56,271 nt of DNA from Bacillota bacterium (GTDB lineage Bacteria; Bacillota; Bacilli; Paenibacillales; Paenibacillaceae), in NCBI GenBank assembly GCA_023391635.1, contig JAEWAQ010000023.1, positions 1-56,271 of the forward strand, given 5' to 3'. Shown in pieces: positions 32,365-42,296 of the stretch; position 1 is the first letter of the stretch; each line of letters starts with the position of its first letter. Made by a program: the position numbers and the translations under genes. Under the pieces are notes generated by a model. It was given only the letters and a program-made list of their open reading frames with translations. It searched no databases and was not told the DNA's origin.

Positions 32365-32976
32365 ATGGCACATGAATTGCCCGCATTGCCCTACGCTAAG
32401 GACGCACTGGAGCCGCACATCGACGCACTGACAATGGAGATCCACCACGACCGTCACCACAACGCTTACGTGACGAACCTGAACAAGGCGCTTGAATCCG
32501 CACCGGAAGTCGCAAGCAAGTCGGTCGAAGACTTGATCGCCGACCTGAACGCCGTACCGGAGAGCGTCCGTACGGCTGTCCGCAACAACGGCGGCGGCCA
32601 CGCCAACCACTCGCTGTTCTGGACGACGATCGGCCCGAACGCCGGCGGGGCGCCGACAGGCTCGCTGGCGCAAGCGATCGACAGCGAGCTCGGCGGCTTC
32701 GAGAAGTTCAAGGAATCTTTTGCAGCTGCAGCCGCTACCCGCTTCGGCTCCGGCTGGGCTTGGCTGGCAGCAGGCAAGGACGGCAAGCTTAAAGTGTACA
32801 GCCTGCCGAACCAGGACAGCCCGATCATGGAAGGCGACAAGCCGCTCCTGGGCCTCGACGTATGGGAGCACGCTTACTACCTGAAGTACCAGAACAAGCG
32901 TCCGGACTACATCGCCGCGTTCTGGAACGTCGTCGACTGGAACAAAGTCGGCCAGCTGTACGACGCTGCGAAGTAA
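32365..32976 (+). CDS. sodA: Superoxide dismutase, Mn-type
   Basis: A protein of 203 residues, the standard length, that converts superoxide to oxygen and hydrogen peroxide in the cytoplasm. Metal ligands: histidine in MEIHHDRHHNAYV, histidine in GGGHANHSLFW, and aspartate and histidine in LDVWEHAYYLKYQ. The GHANHSLFW block and GAPTGSLAQAI fit the Mn enzyme of Bacillota. AGGAGGG lies eight bases ahead of the ATG. It has its own promoter and a strong terminator, so it is monocistronic. Confidence 0.97.
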   Translation: MAHELPALPYAKDALEPHIDALTMEIHHDRHHNAYVTNLNKALESAPEVASKSVEDLIADLNAVPESVRTAVRNNGGGHANHSLFWTTIGPNAGGAPTGSLAQAIDSELGGFEKFKESFAAAAATRFGSGWAWLAAGKDGKLKVYSLPNQDSPIMEGDKPLLGLDVWEHAYYLKYQNKRPDYIAAFWNVVDWNKVGQLYDAAK

Positions 32977-32998
32977 TCGCAGGCAAAGCTGCCTGACG

Positions 32999-33039
32999 AA
33001 GCCCCGAATTTCCGCCAACCGCGGGAATCGGGGCTTTTT
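32999..33039 (+). terminator. Terminator after sodA
   Basis: AAGCCCCGA and TCGGGGCTT form the stem with further pairing inside, followed by TTTT, 23 bases after the stop codon. Confidence 0.9.
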
Positions 33040-33142
33040 CGCACGCTGATCTTTCATTCAGCCGCCGAAATGAGTACAATAGATAACATCGGACACGCAT
33101 GCTCAGTCTTCATTCACTATACCGCAAAGGAAACGTGAACCT

Positions 33143-34333
33143 ATGATCATTCAACCAAAAACACGCGGCTTCATTTGCACGACCGCGCATCCGGATGGTT
33201 GCGCCGCCCAGGTACAGCGTCAGGTGGATTACGTCAAGAGCAAGCCAGCCGTCAAAGGACCGCGCAATGCGCTCGTCATCGGCGCGTCGACGGGCTACGG
33301 GCTCGCTTCGCGCATCGTCGCCGCCTTCGGAGCCGGGGCCAACACGATCGGCGTTTACTTCGACAGAGCCGCGGAAGGCGCCCGCACCGCTACGGCAGGC
33401 TGGTACAACTCGGCCGCCTTCGAGCAGGCTGCCGCGGAGGCGGGACGCAAGTCGTTCAGCATCGTCGGCGACGCCTTCTCGCAGGAGATCAAGGACAAGA
33501 CGATCGCTACGATCCGTGAGGAGCTCGGCCAGGTCGACCTCATCGTCTACAGCGTCGCTTCGCCGCGCCGGACGCATCCGGTAACAGGTGAGACATTCTC
33601 CTCCGTCATCAAGCCGCTGGGCGGCACGTACACGAACAAGACGGTGAATTTCCATTCCGGCGAAGTGTCGATCGCCTCGATCGAACCCGCGACGGAGGAC
33701 GAAGTGCGCCAGACGGTCGCGGTCATGGGCGGGGAAGATTGGCAGATGTGGATCGATGCCCTGCAAGAAGCCGGCGTGCTGGCTGAAGACGCGACGACGG
33801 TCGCCTATACGTACATCGGGCCGGAAATCACGCATGCCGTCTACCGGGAAGGCACGATCGGGCGCGCCAAGGAAGATTTGGAAGCGACAGGACTTCGCCT
33901 GAACGACAAGCTATCGGCAACGGGCGGACGAGCATTCGTCTCGGTCAACAAAGCGCTCGTCACCCAGTCCAGTTCGGCGATTCCGGTCGTTCCGCTGTAT
34001 ATTTCCGTTCTGTACAAGGTCATGAAGGAGAAAGGGCTGCACGAAGGCTGCATCGAGCAGATGTACCGCCTGTTCTCCGAGCGCCTGTACGGCGGCGGGG
34101 AGGCGGCCGTGGACGAGAAAGGCCGCATCCGCATCGACGATTGGGAAATGCGCCAGGACGTGCAGGCCGAAGTGGAGAAGCTGTGGGCGCAGCTGGAGAC
34201 GGACAACGTATATGACCTGTCCGACCTCAAGGGGTACAACAAGGAGTTCTTCCAGCTGTTCGGCTTCGAGACGGATGGCATCGATTACGATGCGGAAGCC
34301 GAACCGGAAGTCCCGATTCCGAATTTGCTGTAA
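33143..34333 (+). CDS. fabV: Enoyl-ACP reductase, FabV type
   Basis: A protein of 396 residues that reduces enoyl-ACP (or trans-2-enoyl-CoA) with NADH in fatty acid elongation. The start MIIQPKTRGFICTTAHPDGC is the FabV N-terminal block. The NADH-binding turn is VIGASTGYGLASRIVAAFG, and the active-site pair has the FabV Tyr-x8-Lys spacing (VYREGTIGRAK). FabV proteins are much longer than FabI and are usually insensitive to triclosan. AAAGGA stands about 11 bases ahead of the ATG. It appears monocistronic between the sodA terminator and two hairpins. Confidence 0.95.
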   Translation: MIIQPKTRGFICTTAHPDGCAAQVQRQVDYVKSKPAVKGPRNALVIGASTGYGLASRIVAAFGAGANTIGVYFDRAAEGARTATAGWYNSAAFEQAAAEAGRKSFSIVGDAFSQEIKDKTIATIREELGQVDLIVYSVASPRRTHPVTGETFSSVIKPLGGTYTNKTVNFHSGEVSIASIEPATEDEVRQTVAVMGGEDWQMWIDALQEAGVLAEDATTVAYTYIGPEITHAVYREGTIGRAKEDLEATGLRLNDKLSATGGRAFVSVNKALVTQSSSAIPVVPLYISVLYKVMKEKGLHEGCIEQMYRLFSERLYGGGEAAVDEKGRIRIDDWEMRQDVQAEVEKLWAQLETDNVYDLSDLKGYNKEFFQLFGFETDGIDYDAEAEPEVPIPNLL

Positions 34334-34341
34334 GAGGTAAG

Positions 34342-34386
34342 AAAAACGGCTTCGCCGTCCCCTTCGGGACAGAGAAAATCGTTTTT
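34342..34386 (+). terminator. Terminator after fabV
   Basis: AAAAACG and CGTTTTT as outer arms with an inner GTCCC, CTTC, GGGAC hairpin, nine bases after the stop codon. Confidence 0.55.
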
Positions 34387-34440
34387 ATCGAAGACCGTTC
34401 AGAAATGAATATGCGTAAAACTAATAAATTCTGAATGATT

Positions 34441-34488
34441 AAAAGGACCATCAGAGGGGCTCTGACATGCCCCCTTGATGGTCCTTTT
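34441..34488. terminator. Strong bidirectional terminator between fabV and the GH78-like gene
   Basis: AAAAGGACCATCA and its complement form a perfect 13-pair stem with an inner GGGG/CCCC stem; T-rich tails exist in both directions. It can end both convergent transcripts. The rest of 34334-34701 shows nothing else. Confidence 0.85.
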
Positions 34489-34701
34489 TGTGTAAGCGAT
34501 CATCCTTGCTTGTCGAGGGGCAGAACAACCGCTTGCGTAATGATTGGCCCGCCACCACCGCCCCGCCCCTATGACATCCAACCTATATTTATTGCTTTGG
34601 CGCAATAAATAATTCGCACGACCTTCTCTGAGGAGATGGCGAATTGTTGTTCAAAAGTAACTTTTTCCAATCCGCAAGCGATTGCCCTGAAGTGAGGGCA
34701 G

Positions 34702-37203
34702 TCAACTTGCTTCCGGTCCCGACGAGTCCACCCGCCGGATTGCTGCTCCGCTGTCATTCTCAACTACGATTACATAGTCGTGCGGGATGTCGGTCTCCAG
34801 CACGAGCGTCCCTTCCTCCCAACGCCAGCCGATATGCAGCGTATCCTCGCCGACTGGCAGTATGCCGGAGCAGGCCTCCAGCGCGACAGAGCCCGGACGG
34901 AGCACGATACGCCTGCGTCTGGCGTCCAATTCGCGAATACCCAGAAAATCGCGATAGGCAACGCGTACAACGTGAGACACGAAGCCATGATCGCAGCTTG
35001 CAATCGGCCGATCCAATTCCCACAGCGTGCCGGTCCGCTCGACCATGCTGCCGAACAGCGCCGGCCATTCCTCGCGAATGCGGTCCGTCTCTCCTGCTGA
35101 CGACAGACATTCGAGGCGCAGCATATTCCCGATAAATTGATTCGTAACGGGAATATCGGAATAGCGGCAATCTCCCTCCCTGCGAAGCGGCCCGAATTCG
35201 TCGCGCAGTCTTCGCCATAGCTCCGCATGCGCAGTCGAATCGGCTATGCCGAAGTAGAACCCGTAATATTGACATACTTCCGATTTGTCCGGTCGCACTT
35301 CCAGCTTGCCGTCTACGTATACGGCATGGTCAACGAAAAATTGGCCGTCGTAAGCTTGCTCGCGAATCGCCTGGCGTACGCGCCCGGCTTGAACCGCCCA
35401 TTCCGTTCGGCCGTATAATCGCGCCGCAGCATCCAGCATGCCGGCATACAGCATGTTGGTCGGATAATTGACGTCTCCGATCCAGTCGTTGGCCTGCGAC
35501 CACTCCACGAATACCCAGCCGTCCAGCTTTTCCAGCAAACCGGACGCGTTGCGAAATCGCTCGAAATAGTCCACGATTCCCGTCACGCGCGGAGAGAACG
35601 CCCGAATGGTCGCTTCGTCTCCGCTCCGCTGGCCGTATTCCTCCAATTGCAGGACGAACCACATTGCCCAATTCGGAATGAAGTTGCCGTCGTAATGATC
35701 GGCCGGATAACACATGGGCAGCATGCCTTCCGGCAGCGCCCGGAACCGTTCAGGGAGCAAGAAGTTCTCCAGAAAATGAAACTCCGATTGCGTTCGGCCG
35801 CTCAAGTCGAATGCCGCCCGGGCCGTGAAGAAGCTGTCGCACAGCCAGGCGGCCCGTTCGCGCGACGGACAATCCATGAATACGTCGACCGCATTGTGCC
35901 TGTAAGTCTCAATGCCCGCCCGGAAAATCGCGTCGAGCCGGGCATCGCTGCTGGCGAATGCCGCCACGCCGATATCCGAGCCAACATATTCCCGGACAAA
36001 CAGTCCGGACACTTGCGTTTCTCCTTCGAGCACAAACGCCTGGAGGTAGCGCAGCGTATACGGCTCCAGCGATTCAAGATCGTACTCGCCCGGCTGCAGC
36101 TCATATTCCACCATATTTACGCCTTGCAGCCGCAAAAAATCCACCTTACCGTCGTCGGTCAACACCTCGTCGAACAACAGGTACAAGCGCGTCCGTTCCC
36201 GACACACGACATGCGCGCCGATGAATCCTGCTGTGCATCTGCCATAGTCGAACGTTGCATAAGTCGATTCACCGAGCTCCACACTCTCGTCCGGACCCCA
36301 ATTGCGTTCTTCCGTCCATCGCTTGCTTATGGCATATTCCTGCAGAGCGAGCGTCGGCGCCGTGTCCAGCTCGTCTTCGCGAAAGCCGAAGTAAGTCGGC
36401 CCGATTCCCGTCAGCGAACGGTCTTTGCGATAAGGGTCCGGCGGGCCGGCATATTGGACCGTGCCTCTCTCCACCAACGCGGAAGGATGGAGTATATCGA
36501 AGCAGGGATACGGAAAACCGCGCGGCAGCAGCGCTTTCGGCTCCATCACGCTCAAGCGGCCAGCGTGCTCGAACCCAGCTTCCGCCCGGATCCGCCATTG
36601 TGCGTGCGTCGGACTCAGCCGATAGGCTTCGGAGAATGCGCGCTGGAAGCTATACCGCTGCGTCCGGCGCAGCCGCTCGGTCAGTTCGCCCGCTTCGAAG
36701 CGAACGATCCCGCCGGCAACGCCGGCCTCTTCGGCCGCTCCACCGGTCGCCGCCACGACAAGGCGATCCGGTCCGACGATCTCCGCTTGTACGAATGACG
36801 GCTGGTCAAGCGTATAGAAGCTGTTCACATTATAGCCGGCAACCTCAATCGCAACGACCATCCTCCGGCGGTCATCTCCTGCATTCTTGCGCGCAGTGCC
36901 GTCCGAATTCCCCGTATCCGCTGCTGCGCCATGTTCACAGTTTGCAATGTCCGCCTCCCCTTTCAGCGCCCACTCGTCGATCCGATAATAGCCGTGCGCG
37001 GCAGCGGCGGGACCGTGGCCGATGAACTTCCCGTTCACCCAGCAGCGGTAGATCGAGGAAGCGGCGATACGCAGCGTATAAGCCTCTCCCGGGTTGCCGG
37101 AAAATACAGCCTTGAACCCCGCGAACACGTTCATCTCGCGCTCCAGTCCCGTCAACCAGACCGGCACCGCCACTCGGAAGCTTGCCGCCTCGTTCGAACC
37201 CAT
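34702..37203 (-). CDS. GH78-like six-hairpin glycosidase (alpha-L-rhamnosidase family)
   Basis: A protein of 833 residues with no signal peptide, so intracellular. N-terminal beta-sandwich domains carry the rhamnosidase-type pattern (RIAASSIYRCWVNGKFIGHG, then YYRIDEW), and the region about 440-780 is the alpha/alpha six-hairpin catalytic part. The general-acid motif reads VFMDCPSRERAAWLCDS, close to the GH78 DCP.R.ER..W.GD block but with CD instead of GD. Further blocks are FIPNWAMWFVLQLEEYG and VEWSQANDWIGDVNYPTN. The start ATG 37203 has TAGGAG eight bases upstream. It is last in an operon with a sugar-binding protein and two permeases, so it likely trims the imported oligosaccharide; the exact sugar is inference. 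Confidence 0.8.
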   Translation of the reverse strand: MGSNEAASFRVAVPVWLTGLEREMNVFAGFKAVFSGNPGEAYTLRIAASSIYRCWVNGKFIGHGPAAAAHGYYRIDEWALKGEADIANCEHGAAADTGNSDGTARKNAGDDRRRMVVAIEVAGYNVNSFYTLDQPSFVQAEIVGPDRLVVAATGGAAEEAGVAGGIVRFEAGELTERLRRTQRYSFQRAFSEAYRLSPTHAQWRIRAEAGFEHAGRLSVMEPKALLPRGFPYPCFDILHPSALVERGTVQYAGPPDPYRKDRSLTGIGPTYFGFREDELDTAPTLALQEYAISKRWTEERNWGPDESVELGESTYATFDYGRCTAGFIGAHVVCRERTRLYLLFDEVLTDDGKVDFLRLQGVNMVEYELQPGEYDLESLEPYTLRYLQAFVLEGETQVSGLFVREYVGSDIGVAAFASSDARLDAIFRAGIETYRHNAVDVFMDCPSRERAAWLCDSFFTARAAFDLSGRTQSEFHFLENFLLPERFRALPEGMLPMCYPADHYDGNFIPNWAMWFVLQLEEYGQRSGDEATIRAFSPRVTGIVDYFERFRNASGLLEKLDGWVFVEWSQANDWIGDVNYPTNMLYAGMLDAAARLYGRTEWAVQAGRVRQAIREQAYDGQFFVDHAVYVDGKLEVRPDKSEVCQYYGFYFGIADSTAHAELWRRLRDEFGPLRREGDCRYSDIPVTNQFIGNMLRLECLSSAGETDRIREEWPALFGSMVERTGTLWELDRPIASCDHGFVSHVVRVAYRDFLGIRELDARRRRIVLRPGSVALEACSGILPVGEDTLHIGWRWEEGTLVLETDIPHDYVIVVENDSGAAIRRVDSSGPEAS

Positions 37204-37214
37204 GTCCTTCGCTC

Positions 37215-38039
37215 CTATCCTTTGATGGCCCCGGCCGTCATCTCTTCAATAATAAATTTCTGCGCAAACATATAGACCAGCAGCACCGGCAGCATCGCGA
37301 TAATGAGATCGGCGAACACCAGATTCCAATCCGTACCGTATTTCGACTTAAACATGTAGACGGACATAGGGATCGTCCACTTCTCCGAATTGCCGAGCAC
37401 GTATAGCGGCCACTGAAAATCGTTCCAGACGCCGAGGAACACGAATACGGTCGCGGTCGTGATCGACGGCAGAAGCAGCGGCAGCGCGATGCGGACGAAC
37501 AGGCCGATCCCGTGCACGCCGTCCACATAAGCGGATTCGTCGATTTCCTTCGGGATGCCTTTGACGAATCCGGTCATCATCAGGATGAGAAAAGGCGAAT
37601 GCAGCGCCGCATACAACAGGATAATGCCGCCGAACTGATTGCTTAGATGTATCCCCTGCAGCAGCTTGATTGTCGGAATAATCGCAGGCGGCGCGATTAA
37701 TCCGGCCACGAACAACAGATAGACGGACGAGGTGGCCTTGCCGGTACGGCGGCCCAAAATAAAGGCGGCGAGTACGCCTAGAACGACGGCGAGCGCTACC
37801 GAACCAACGGTCACGATCGTGCTGTTCGTCAGTCCGCGAAGCATATTCCCTTGCTCGAACACGGTCGTGAAGTTATCCCACAGCCATACGCTCGGAAGTC
37901 CAAGCGTCATCAGCGCCGCTTCCTTCGGGCTTTTGAGCGCATTCAGCACGATGAACAGCAACGGAATGACAATAACCAGGCTGAGCAGCGCCATCACGAC
38001 GAATTTCACGTACGGCAACGCTTTGGCTGCAACGTTCAC
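37215..38039 (-). CDS. Sugar ABC transporter permease, MalG type
   Basis: A protein of 274 residues with six membrane segments. The EAA loop that contacts the ATPase is clear (KEIDESAYVDGVHGIGLFVR, then IALPLLLP). The N-terminal segment VVMALLSLVIVIPLLFIVLNALK is typical of the MalG/CUT1 group. The start is GTG 38039, whose GTGA overlaps the stop of the other permease gene. No ATPase gene is present; CUT1 transporters in Bacillota commonly share one MsmX-type ATPase encoded elsewhere. Confidence 0.93.
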   Translation of the reverse strand: MNVAAKALPYVKFVVMALLSLVIVIPLLFIVLNALKSPKEAALMTLGLPSVWLWDNFTTVFEQGNMLRGLTNSTIVTVGSVALAVVLGVLAAFILGRRTGKATSSVYLLFVAGLIAPPAIIPTIKLLQGIHLSNQFGGIILLYAALHSPFLILMMTGFVKGIPKEIDESAYVDGVHGIGLFVRIALPLLLPSITTATVFVFLGVWNDFQWPLYVLGNSEKWTIPMSVYMFKSKYGTDWNLVFADLIIAMLPVLLVYMFAQKFIIEEMTAGAIKG

Positions 38040-38905
38040 AGCTGCACCTCCCTTCTTCGCAGGAAGTACAGCGCGACGAAGGAGATGATCAAGATGGCGA
38101 CGAACAGAACGACGTTGGCAGCCGTCCCGTAAGCGTACATCCCTTGCGAAAATTGCTCGAATATATAAGTGTTGACGACTTCCGTCGCTCCCCCTGGTCC
38201 GCCGCTCGTCAATGCGAAGACAATTTCGAACACTTTCAGCGATCCGATCAGGCTCAGGATGACGTTGATGGTGAAGGACGATGCCAGCAGCGGAAATACG
38301 ATATGCCGGATGCGCCGCCAGTAACCGCCGCCGTCAATGATGGAGGCCTCGATCAACTCTTTCGGAATCAGGATAATTCCGGCAATGAAGATCGCCATGG
38401 TGAAGCCGGCGTACTGCCAAACATTCGTAATCGAGATGGCATACAGCGCAACATCCGCATTGCCGAGCCAGTCCGTCGTGACGAAGCCAAGCCCGATCGC
38501 GCGCAGGAATTCGTTCAGAACGCCTTCCGGCCTGTATATGGCGGAGAAAACATACCCGATGACCAGCGCGCTGAGCACGCATGGCAGGAAAAAGATCATC
38601 CGGAATTCGTTCCTCCCGGCGACCCGTCCGGTCAGCGCAAGGGCCAGGCCCAAGCCCAGCCCGTTCTGCAGCACCGTTACGATGATGGCATAAATAACCG
38701 TGTGCTTGAGCGCATCGGCCAGATCGCCGGCTTGCAGCAAATCTTCGTATTGCTGCAAGCCGACAAACCGGATGCCCTCCTTGTAGACATTCCAATCCGT
38801 CATGGAGTAATAAAACCCGGACAGCATCGGATACACGTATAACGTTCCGTACACGATAAGCGCCGGCAGGAGTAGCCAGAGCGGGTACATTCGTTTATGC
38901 GGCAT
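38036..38905 (-). CDS. Sugar ABC transporter permease, MalF type
   Basis: A protein of 289 residues with six membrane segments. It starts PLWLLLPALIVYGTLYVYPM, a typical CUT1 first helix, and has the EAA loop in KELIEASIIDGGGYWRRIRH followed by IVFPLL. It pairs with the MalG-type permease, overlapping its start by four bases. The ribosome binding site ahead of the ATG is weak (GGGGG), suggesting that some translation depends on the upstream binding-protein gene 50 bases away. Confidence 0.93.
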   Translation of the reverse strand: MPHKRMYPLWLLLPALIVYGTLYVYPMLSGFYYSMTDWNVYKEGIRFVGLQQYEDLLQAGDLADALKHTVIYAIIVTVLQNGLGLGLALALTGRVAGRNEFRMIFFLPCVLSALVIGYVFSAIYRPEGVLNEFLRAIGLGFVTTDWLGNADVALYAISITNVWQYAGFTMAIFIAGIILIPKELIEASIIDGGGYWRRIRHIVFPLLASSFTINVILSLIGSLKVFEIVFALTSGGPGGATEVVNTYIFEQFSQGMYAYGTAANVVLFVAILIISFVALYFLRRREVQL

Positions 38906-38955
38906 GATCGTTCAACCCCCTACCGGACCTGATGCCATAGCTTTGCAATCCGCGA

Positions 38956-40308
38956 TTACCAGCCTGCCAATCCCGCAGCTTTAGCCGCCGTATCGAGATT
39001 CTTCTGCAGCGCCTTGGCCACTTCGAGCGGCGTCTTGTCTCCGCCGTACAACGATTGCAGCTCCTTGGCGAAATCGCCGATCGATACGGTCGTCAAGCCA
39101 TTGAAGAACGGAGCCGCTTTGCCCGCGTCGACGATCGGCTTCAGCTCGGCGGTGCCTGCGTTCAGGGGCGCGTCCACGCCCAGCCAGCTCGGCATCGTCT
39201 TGGCTGCGTCGTAATACAGCTTCAGGGTGTCCGGTTCAGCCAGGTAAGCGATCAGGTCTTTCGCCGGCCCGACATTCTTCGTATCCTTGAACACGAAAGC
39301 GGCCTGGGGGTCGGAGATGCCGACGAAGCTGCCTGCTTCGAACGGCTGGGGGAACATGCCGACCGGCGCGTCCGGATATTTGGCCAGCAGCGTCGGCAGC
39401 GCCCAGTCCGCGTTCACGACCATCGCCGATTTGCCGGTTGCCAATTCGTCCAACGACAGGTCGTACGTGCCGGAGAACAGGTTTTTGTTGACAAAGCCTT
39501 TGTTCACGATATCCACCTGCTTCTGCAGGATATCGACGAATTCCGGAATTTGATCGAATGTCGTCTGGTGGGAATTAATGCGGTCCATAATATCGTTTTG
39601 TTTGTCCAGAATGTTGGCGAATCCGCTGAACGAGAACACCTGCATCGGCCAGCCGTCCTTGCCCGCCTCGTAGAACGGCGTAATGCCGGCGGCTTTGATT
39701 TTCGCGCTGACGTCGAGCAGTTCGTCATAGGTCTGCGGCACGTTCAAGCCGAGATCCGAGAATACCTTCTTGTTGTAGAGCACGCCGGAGACGTTCATAC
39801 CGCTCGTGGGAATGCCGTATATTTTGCCGTTGCTGTTCAAGTAATATTTCGTGACCGTTGGGTTGACGCGCGACATGTACGGCTCGTCCGTCAGGTCGAC
39901 GAGGTTCTTCTCCGGATTCAGCTTCTTGATCGCGCTGCTCTGGCTGAAGAAGAACAGCACATCCGGCACGTCGTTCGTCGCGATCTTCGTCAATACGAGC
40001 TGCTCGAAGTTGTCGGACACGATTTGCAAATCGACTTTGTTGCCGCTTTTTTCTTCATAGCCTTTCATGATTTCATCCCACGGCCCGCCTTTCGCCCAAT
40101 CCGCGTGCATCATGACCGTTAGCGTGACGGGCGTGACGGGTGTATGGACCGGACTGGACGAAGCCGACTCCGAAGCCGTGGATGACGCGCTGGCTTCGGG
40201 CGAAGCGGAAGAGCTTTGCGCATTGTCCGATTTGTTGCCGCCGCATGCAGTTAGCGCGATGATGACCATGAGCGCCACCATCAGCAAAACCGTTTTTTTG
40301 ATTCTCAT
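38956..40308 (-). CDS. Sugar-binding lipoprotein of an ABC importer (family 1 solute-binding protein)
   Basis: A protein of 450 residues. Signal sequence MRIKKTVLLMVALMVIIA is followed by lipobox LTAC, so it is a membrane-tethered lipoprotein, with a Ser/Ala/Glu-rich linker. The mature part has the family pattern: VTLTVMMHADWAKGGPW, YGIPTSGMNVSGVLYNKKVF, GLNVPQTYDELLDVSAKIKA, and a C-terminal part LQKNLDTAAK. GGAGGG lies eight bases ahead of the ATG. It is the first gene of the operon with two permeases and the GH78-like enzyme, and is divergent from the YesM/YesN pair that probably controls it. Confidence 0.93.
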   Translation of the reverse strand: MRIKKTVLLMVALMVIIALTACGGNKSDNAQSSSASPEASASSTASESASSSPVHTPVTPVTLTVMMHADWAKGGPWDEIMKGYEEKSGNKVDLQIVSDNFEQLVLTKIATNDVPDVLFFFSQSSAIKKLNPEKNLVDLTDEPYMSRVNPTVTKYYLNSNGKIYGIPTSGMNVSGVLYNKKVFSDLGLNVPQTYDELLDVSAKIKAAGITPFYEAGKDGWPMQVFSFSGFANILDKQNDIMDRINSHQTTFDQIPEFVDILQKQVDIVNKGFVNKNLFSGTYDLSLDELATGKSAMVVNADWALPTLLAKYPDAPVGMFPQPFEAGSFVGISDPQAAFVFKDTKNVGPAKDLIAYLAEPDTLKLYYDAAKTMPSWLGVDAPLNAGTAELKPIVDAGKAAPFFNGLTTVSIGDFAKELQSLYGGDKTPLEVAKALQKNLDTAAKAAGLAGW

Positions 40309-40376
40309 TCTCGTAACCCTCCATGTAGTGTGATCGGCTTGCCGTTACACGACTAACGATACGACGGGCGGAACGC

Positions 40377-40420
40377 GATGAAAATGGAATATTGCCAGAT
40401 CGGCATTTGTAATATCCATA
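40377..40420. promoter_or_regulatory. 44-bp element shared with the broken glycosidase gene (copy 1)
   Basis: Matches 46338-46381 at 36 of 44 positions with no gap, including GATGAAAAT, GAATAT, GATC and TTTGTAATAT. It lies between the divergent binding-protein gene and the YesM-like kinase gene, 69 bases ahead of the former. It probably contains the promoter and the binding site of the YesN-like regulator. Confidence 0.6.
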
Positions 40421-40472
40421 GATTCCATCTCCCGAAGATCAGGCATGCTATACTAGCATGGGGGGGATCCAT

Positions 40473-42296
40473 TTGCGCAAGCTTAGCATCCGGGGCAAGC
40501 TTTTTTTGACGCTGACGCTGTGCGTGAACCTGATTATCGGGTTGCTCAGCTATCTCTACTACCGCCAGATGTCGAGCGTCGTATGGGACCGCAACGAAGA
40601 AGCGACCCGCCAAACGCAGCTTCGCCTCGGCTCCGCAGTCGACCGGATTTACAAGGACATCGACCGCATCTCCGCGCAAATCGTTTATGATCCCGAGCTC
40701 AGCGCCTATTTCAACGCTCCGGTTGACGACGGCAGCTACGAGACGTTCGTCCGTCTCCGAAAATTGACCACCCTGCTGCAGACGTTCAACGGCCCCGCGC
40801 TGACCGCCAAACGGATTATCGTATTCAACCTGAACGGCCAATATATTCATTACGGATTGAACTGGGACACCTATCCGAATCTCTCAGACCAATTCGACAA
40901 AATGACGTGGATCGCCTCCACCATTCTGAAAAAGGGCGACAGAATGCTCGTCCCGCCTCGTCCGACGGAATGGCAGACGACGGGGGAAATCGTCTTCTCG
41001 CTTACCCGGCTGATGAATCCGAACACGCTGATCGAAGTTCAGCAGCCTTACTCCCTGCTCGAGCAGACGATGACGGAAGGCATCACGCCTTCATCCGGCG
41101 CCAGCATCTTCATCTACGACGACGCGGGACACATCTTCTATCCCTACGGATTGACGAAGATTCCGTTTGACACGGACGGCGGCATCCTTGCCTCGAACGG
41201 CAGCGAAGTCGTTCGTTCGGACACCGGCGATACGAATATCATCAATTTGACCCATTCCTCCTATACGGGACTTAACATCGCCCTGCTGCAGCCCAAATCG
41301 GAGCTGCTGAAGCCGATCCGGAAGCTGCAGACGCTGACGCTCGGCATCATCGGCGCGGCCGAGCTGCTGGCGCTGCTGCTCTCCTATTGGATCGCCAGAA
41401 CGATTACGTCGCCGATCATCAAGCTCCAGCGCTTCGTCCGCAAGGTCGACCTGGCCTACGAACCGAACGCGCAGACCCCGACGATCGAGTACAACCATTC
41501 GCAAGAGCTCAACGAGCTGTACGATACCTTCATGAAAATGACCGTCGGACTGCGCCGTTCCATGAACCGCATTCTCGACTTGCAGCACCGCGAGAATGTA
41601 GCGCAAATGCAGGCGCTGTACGCGCAAATGAATCCGCATTTTCTATACAACACGCTGACGTCGATCGCCCGCAGGGCGGAAGAAGCAGGCGAGACGCTCG
41701 TCGCCCGCATGTGCTACAAGCTGACGTCCATGATGCGTTACAGCACCGCGGCGATCGCCATGCCGGCGACCGCAGGCGATGAATTCACGAACGCCGTCGC
41801 TTATCTCGACTTGATGAAGCTGAGATATGAGGACCAATTCCAATACGAAGCCGAGCTTCAGCCGGACTTGTCCGGAATGTCGGTACCCAGGCTCATTCTG
41901 CAACCGCTGCTGGAAAACTGTTTCGCCCATGGCCTTCGCAAAGTCGAGCCGCCGTGGCGTATCCAATTGTCGGTTATGCCTTCGGATTCGGCGGACGGGG
42001 CATGGTACATCCGCATTGCCGACAATGGCGGCGGCTTCGAAGCCGCAGGGCTTGTCCGCGTCCGCGAGATGATGGCCGCTTTGAATGACGGCCATGCCGC
42101 GTCGGAGCTGCAAACGATAACATCGCGCGGCCTCGGCAATATCGGTTTGGAAAACACGCTGACGCGATGCCGCAAATTCTGGGAAGATCACGTTCGCTTC
42201 GCGGTCGATAATTTGCCGGAAGGCGCCGAGATCGTCATTCGCGTCAGTCCGCAGCCCAAGAAGGAGGAGTCCGCTTGTTCCGAGTCGTCATCGTAG
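40473..42296 (+). CDS. YesM-type sensor histidine kinase
   Basis: A protein of 607 residues. Membrane segment 10-30, extracellular sensor domain about 31-285, second membrane segment about 289-308, HAMP about 310-365, His_kinase domain with phospho-acceptor His389 (QMNPHFLYNTLTSI), and HATPase with LLENCFAHGLRK and DNGGGF. This is the classic layout of kinases that sit beside CUT1 sugar transporters in Paenibacillus-like genomes. The start TTG 40473 is six bases after GGGGGGA; the ATG five codons earlier overlaps that site. Its end overlaps the response-regulator gene by 22 bases. Confidence 0.92.
   Translation: MRKLSIRGKLFLTLTLCVNLIIGLLSYLYYRQMSSVVWDRNEEATRQTQLRLGSAVDRIYKDIDRISAQIVYDPELSAYFNAPVDDGSYETFVRLRKLTTLLQTFNGPALTAKRIIVFNLNGQYIHYGLNWDTYPNLSDQFDKMTWIASTILKKGDRMLVPPRPTEWQTTGEIVFSLTRLMNPNTLIEVQQPYSLLEQTMTEGITPSSGASIFIYDDAGHIFYPYGLTKIPFDTDGGILASNGSEVVRSDTGDTNIINLTHSSYTGLNIALLQPKSELLKPIRKLQTLTLGIIGAAELLALLLSYWIARTITSPIIKLQRFVRKVDLAYEPNAQTPTIEYNHSQELNELYDTFMKMTVGLRRSMNRILDLQHRENVAQMQALYAQMNPHFLYNTLTSIARRAEEAGETLVARMCYKLTSMMRYSTAAIAMPATAGDEFTNAVAYLDLMKLRYEDQFQYEAELQPDLSGMSVPRLILQPLLENCFAHGLRKVEPPWRIQLSVMPSDSADGAWYIRIADNGGGFEAAGLVRVREMMAALNDGHAASELQTITSRGLGNIGLENTLTRCRKFWEDHVRFAVDNLPEGAEIVIRVSPQPKKEESACSESSS

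Noticed and set aside
38144..38842. A 232-codon plus-strand frame opposite the MalF-type permease.
   Set aside because: Shadow frame: charged composition without features, while the permease frame has helices and an EAA loop.
39055..40122. A 355-codon frame opposite the sugar-binding protein.
   Set aside because: Antisense shadow of a clearly identified lipoprotein gene; no domain seen.
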